25,066 bases of DNA. Source: Flavobacteriaceae bacterium UBA7433 (GTDB lineage: Bacteria; Bacteroidota; Bacteroidia; Flavobacteriales; Flavobacteriaceae). The notes under the pieces are model-generated. The model was not told the origin of the DNA and did no database searches. It saw only the letters and a list, made by a program, of their open reading frames with translations. Shown here piece by piece: positions 22,976 through 25,066 of this stretch. The position numbers were made by a program, and so were the translations under genes. The DNA lies in assembly GCA_002477565.1 (NCBI GenBank), contig DLQL01000105.1:1-25066 (forward strand). Direction: 5' to 3'. Numbering within the stretch: the stretch's first letter is position 1; each line of letters opens with the position of its first letter.

Positions 22976-24142
22976 ATGAATACGCTTGAACAGTTTAAAG
23001 AATACGTACAAAAGATAAACGCCAAACCCACTTATACCAAACCGTTGGCTTTTGGATTGGGAATTCGCAGGTCGAAAGCAGGCAAGACATTAGATGTCAA
23101 CTTTCCAGCAATCAATTGGGACAGTGCTTTTGGCACAGCAGCTTTGTTGCAAGATGTGACGGGTTACGAGACCAACTCCAATGGTTTTGTGGTTTTGACC
23201 AAAGCACAACTTCAAAAAGCGTTTGATAATTTCAGTGCCTTTCACCATGAAATTGAAAAGCACCCAAACATCACATTGCTCCAACAGCTACTCGAAAACT
23301 ACAACCAACCAAAAGGATACCAGGAAATCGACCTGATCGCTTACTTTTTATTTGACAAAGACACTGCTGTTGCTGATGCTGTGGAAGGATATTTCAAATT
23401 GCAATGCCTGTCACAATTGCATGTACAACCGCATGGATTGAGTTTGGAAGGAGTTTTTGGAAAACTAAACAACATCGCTTGGACCAATCAAGGCCCTGTC
23501 CTACCCGAAGACCTCAGTGAAGAACGCATCAAAGCGACCTTCAAAGGCGATGTCTTACAGGTTTCACACGTAGATAAATTTCCGTACATGGTGGATTACC
23601 ATGTACCAAACGGAGTTCGAATTGCTGCTGGCTCTCAAGTTCGTCTCGGCGCACATACCGCCGTTGGAACTACTGTGATGCCTGCAGGATATATCAATTT
23701 CAATGCGGGAACACTTGGCAATGCGATGATCGAAGGACGCGTCTCGGCAGGGGTTGTTGTCGGACACGATTCTGACCTTGGAGGAGGTGTATCTATCATG
23801 GGAACACTTTCAGGCGGGAATAAAAATGTCATTTCTATCGGAGACAAATGTTTGTTGGGTGCCAATGCAGGTACTGGGATTTCTTTGGGATTTGGGTGTA
23901 CCATTGCAGCAGGTGTTTATGTAACTGCCGCAGCCAAAATACGGATGTACAACGAAAAGAACGAACCGGTCAATCTCGAAGGAGCAATTGTATCTGAAGG
24001 GGACAACATCGTCAAAGGGGCCGCATTGAACGGAAAAGACAAATTGCTGTTCCTTTTGGACAGTACCAACGGCCATCTTATTTGCAGACCCAACCCCAAA
24101 ACAATTGAACTCAACGCTAGTTTGCACGTAAAAAACGATTGA
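22976..24142 (+). CDS. dapD: Tetrahydrodipicolinate N-succinyltransferase
   Basis: A 388-aa cytosolic acyltransferase that succinylates tetrahydrodipicolinate in the succinylase branch leading to meso-diaminopimelate and lysine. The C-terminal half (about 205-330) is a left-handed beta-helix built from hexapeptide repeats, and the stretch YINFNAGTLGNAMIEGRVSA, then GVVVGHDSDLGGGVSIMGTL and SIGDKCLLGANAGTGISLG, is characteristic of the longer DapD type I know from actinobacteria and flavobacteria rather than the 274-aa E. coli type. The N-terminal 200 residues form the globular part. Trimer formation is expected from family knowledge. It is a single gene with its own promoter and a strong terminator. 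Confidence 0.93.
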   Translation: MNTLEQFKEYVQKINAKPTYTKPLAFGLGIRRSKAGKTLDVNFPAINWDSAFGTAALLQDVTGYETNSNGFVVLTKAQLQKAFDNFSAFHHEIEKHPNITLLQQLLENYNQPKGYQEIDLIAYFLFDKDTAVADAVEGYFKLQCLSQLHVQPHGLSLEGVFGKLNNIAWTNQGPVLPEDLSEERIKATFKGDVLQVSHVDKFPYMVDYHVPNGVRIAAGSQVRLGAHTAVGTTVMPAGYINFNAGTLGNAMIEGRVSAGVVVGHDSDLGGGVSIMGTLSGGNKNVISIGDKCLLGANAGTGISLGFGCTIAAGVYVTAAAKIRMYNEKNEPVNLEGAIVSEGDNIVKGAALNGKDKLLFLLDSTNGHLICRPNPKTIELNASLHVKND

Positions 24143-24161
24143 TCCGCACACCTACGAAATC

Positions 24162-24197
24162 AAACCGGTACCGCATTTTCTTGTACCGGTTTTTTTT
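24162..24197 (+). terminator. Intrinsic terminator after dapD
   Basis: AAACCGGTAC (24162-24171) pairs with GTACCGGTTT (24183-24192) around an 11-base loop, and eight T (24190-24197) follow. Ten base pairs and the U-run make this a clear rho-independent terminator. Confidence 0.95.
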
Positions 24198-24322
24198 ATC
24201 ACAAAACTTGAAAACACTTTGTCCAAATGCAACGAAATCCTTGTATTGCAACTTAAAAAAAATTGTAAAAAACGAAAGAAAAACAGCGGTTACTTAAAGA
24301 ATGTTTTTGACCATTAATTTCC

Positions 24323-24330
24323 TACATTTG
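24323..24330 (+). promoter_or_regulatory. -7 promoter box of smpB
   Basis: TACATTTG, exact TAnnTTTG, ends only seven bases before the ATG at 24338, so the transcript would be nearly leaderless. TTTG at 24306-24309 lies 13 bases upstream, short for a -33 element. Confidence 0.55.
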
Positions 24331-24337
24331 CAAAACA

Positions 24338-24793
24338 ATGCAGAAAAAGATAAACATACAAAACAAAAAAGCGCGTTTTGAATACGAGATTTTGGACACC
24401 TACACAGCTGGAATTCAATTGACAGGTACGGAAATAAAATCCATCCGAGAAAGCAAAGCCCGCATTACAGAAAGCTTTTGTGAATTCAACGAACAAGGAG
24501 AACTTTTTGTAGTCAATATGTTTATCGAAGAGTACATCTACGGACACGCATACAACCACAAACCTAAAAGTGAAAGAAGGCTTTTGTTGAACAAAAGAGA
24601 ACTCAAAAAACTGGAAAAAGAAGTCAAAAATGTCGGGCTGACCATCGTACCCTTAAAGTTGTTCCTCACAGACAAAGGCTGGGCAAAACTAAACATCGCC
24701 TTGTGCAAAGGAAAAAAACTGTTCGACAAGAGAAACACCCTAAAGGACAGAGACAACGCTCGCGACCTTGCGAGGATCAAAAAAAACTTCTAG
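24338..24793 (+). CDS. smpB: tmRNA-binding protein SmpB
   Basis: A 151-aa RNA-binding protein that partners tmRNA in rescuing stalled ribosomes by trans-translation. It shows the order NKKARFEYEI (9-18), LTGTEIKSIRESKARI, the loop HAYNHKPKSERRLLLNKREL (about 71-90), LKLFLTDKGWAKLNIALCKG and the basic C-terminal tail KKLFDKRNTLKDRDNARDLA followed by RIKKNF, which enters the mRNA channel. All are standard SmpB motifs and the length is normal. The tmRNA gene itself is not in this window. The ATG at 24338 lies seven bases after a -7 promoter box. maf follows 41 bases downstream. Confidence 0.97.
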   Translation: MQKKINIQNKKARFEYEILDTYTAGIQLTGTEIKSIRESKARITESFCEFNEQGELFVVNMFIEEYIYGHAYNHKPKSERRLLLNKRELKKLEKEVKNVGLTIVPLKLFLTDKGWAKLNIALCKGKKLFDKRNTLKDRDNARDLARIKKNF

Positions 24794-24834
24794 TTGGCAG
24801 CCTTCCTTCCTCCTTTTTTAAAAAATGATTCAAA

Positions 24835-25066
24835 ATGCTTGAAAAATTATTTGACCGCTACCAAATCATTCTCGCTTCTGGATCTCCGAGAAGGCAACAG
24901 TTTTTGAAAGAGGCAAACATCCCCTTTCACTTGCAATTGTTCCCAGTAGAAGAAATCTATCCATCAGAGTTGCAGCGAGAAGAAATCACCACGTACCTTT
25001 CCGATCTCAAATCAAAACCCTTTGACAAAATTTTAAATGACAATGAATTGGTCATCACTTCCGACA
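24835..25066 (+). CDS. maf: Maf-like nucleotide pyrophosphatase, N-terminal part (runs off the window)
   Basis: The first 77 codons of a Maf/HAM1-like house-cleaning enzyme, which hydrolyses modified or canonical nucleoside triphosphates to monophosphates; family members are also linked to septum formation. The diagnostic N-terminal motif ILASGSPRRQQFL (about residues 12-24) is present, followed by the usual PFHLQLFPVEEIYPSEL and the start of the next block (LVITSD, where full-length relatives read ViaaDT). The ATG at 24825 ten bases upstream is out of frame and stops at once, so 24835 is the start. It lies 41 bases after smpB on the same strand. The rest of the gene is beyond the window. Confidence 0.95.
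   Translation, partial: MLEKLFDRYQIILASGSPRRQQFLKEANIPFHLQLFPVEEIYPSELQREEITTYLSDLKSKPFDKILNDNELVITSD

Noticed and set aside
1..25066. CRISPR arrays, tRNA/rRNA genes, transposases, integrases, phage genes, SusC/SusD pairs
   Set aside because: Looked for on both strands; no spaced repeats, tRNA-like cloverleaf, mobile-element proteins with flanking repeats, or TonB-linked pairs were seen.

Overview
The window looks like chromosomal DNA of a (probably marine) flavobacterium, phylum Bacteroidota. The evidence is low GC with A/T-rich spacers, at least eight promoters of the Bacteroidota type (-7 box TAnnTTTG) just upstream of genes, no clear Shine-Dalgarno sequences, and protein types typical of the group (DnaQ/GIY-YIG exonuclease fusion, LuxC-like acyl-CoA reductase beside serC-serA, lipoproteins with a Kazal/DUF6174 make-up). 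I see no tRNA, rRNA, CRISPR array, insertion sequence or phage gene. Most of the window is conserved core genome; the unusual content lies in single genes and in spacers.

Layout. Positions 1-699 (-) hold the N-terminal part of cysS. At 882-2888 (+) is a five-helix membrane phosphatase/transferase of the LtaS/MdoB type. At 2932-4589 (-) are an Lrp/AsnC regulator and an M14 carboxypeptidase-like enzyme, divergent from a small XRE-type regulator (4878-5309, +); the two divergent promoters share a 15-bp element. At 5368-8843 (-) are a patatin-like phospholipase and, downstream, an exported M1-aminopeptidase homologue that has lost its zinc and catalytic residues. Positions 8907-11028 carry an unknown lipoprotein (+), a possible 55-aa protein (-) and an exported M28 peptidase (+). 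At 11300-15163 (-) are a modular Kazal/DUF6174 lipoprotein and a periplasmic GH3 glycosidase.

From 15368 to the end all genes are on +: acyl-CoA reductase, serC and serA, closed by a strong terminator (18612-18647); yggS, a DEDDh exonuclease with a degenerate GIY-YIG domain, and a voltage-gated-type K+ channel with a zinc ribbon, closely spaced; miaA and a hot-dog thioesterase; dapD with its own promoter and terminator; then smpB and the start of maf.

How they fit together: serC and serA supply two steps of serine biosynthesis, dapD serves lysine/diaminopimelate synthesis, and cysS, miaA and smpB serve translation. The exported M28 peptidase, GH3 enzyme and lipoproteins fit a polymer-degrading life style. 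Strongest items for a second look: the M1 pseudo-enzyme, the duplicated Kazal-module lipoprotein, the shortened exonuclease/GIY-YIG fusion, the zinc-ribbon K+ channel and the shared divergent promoter element at 4590-4877.
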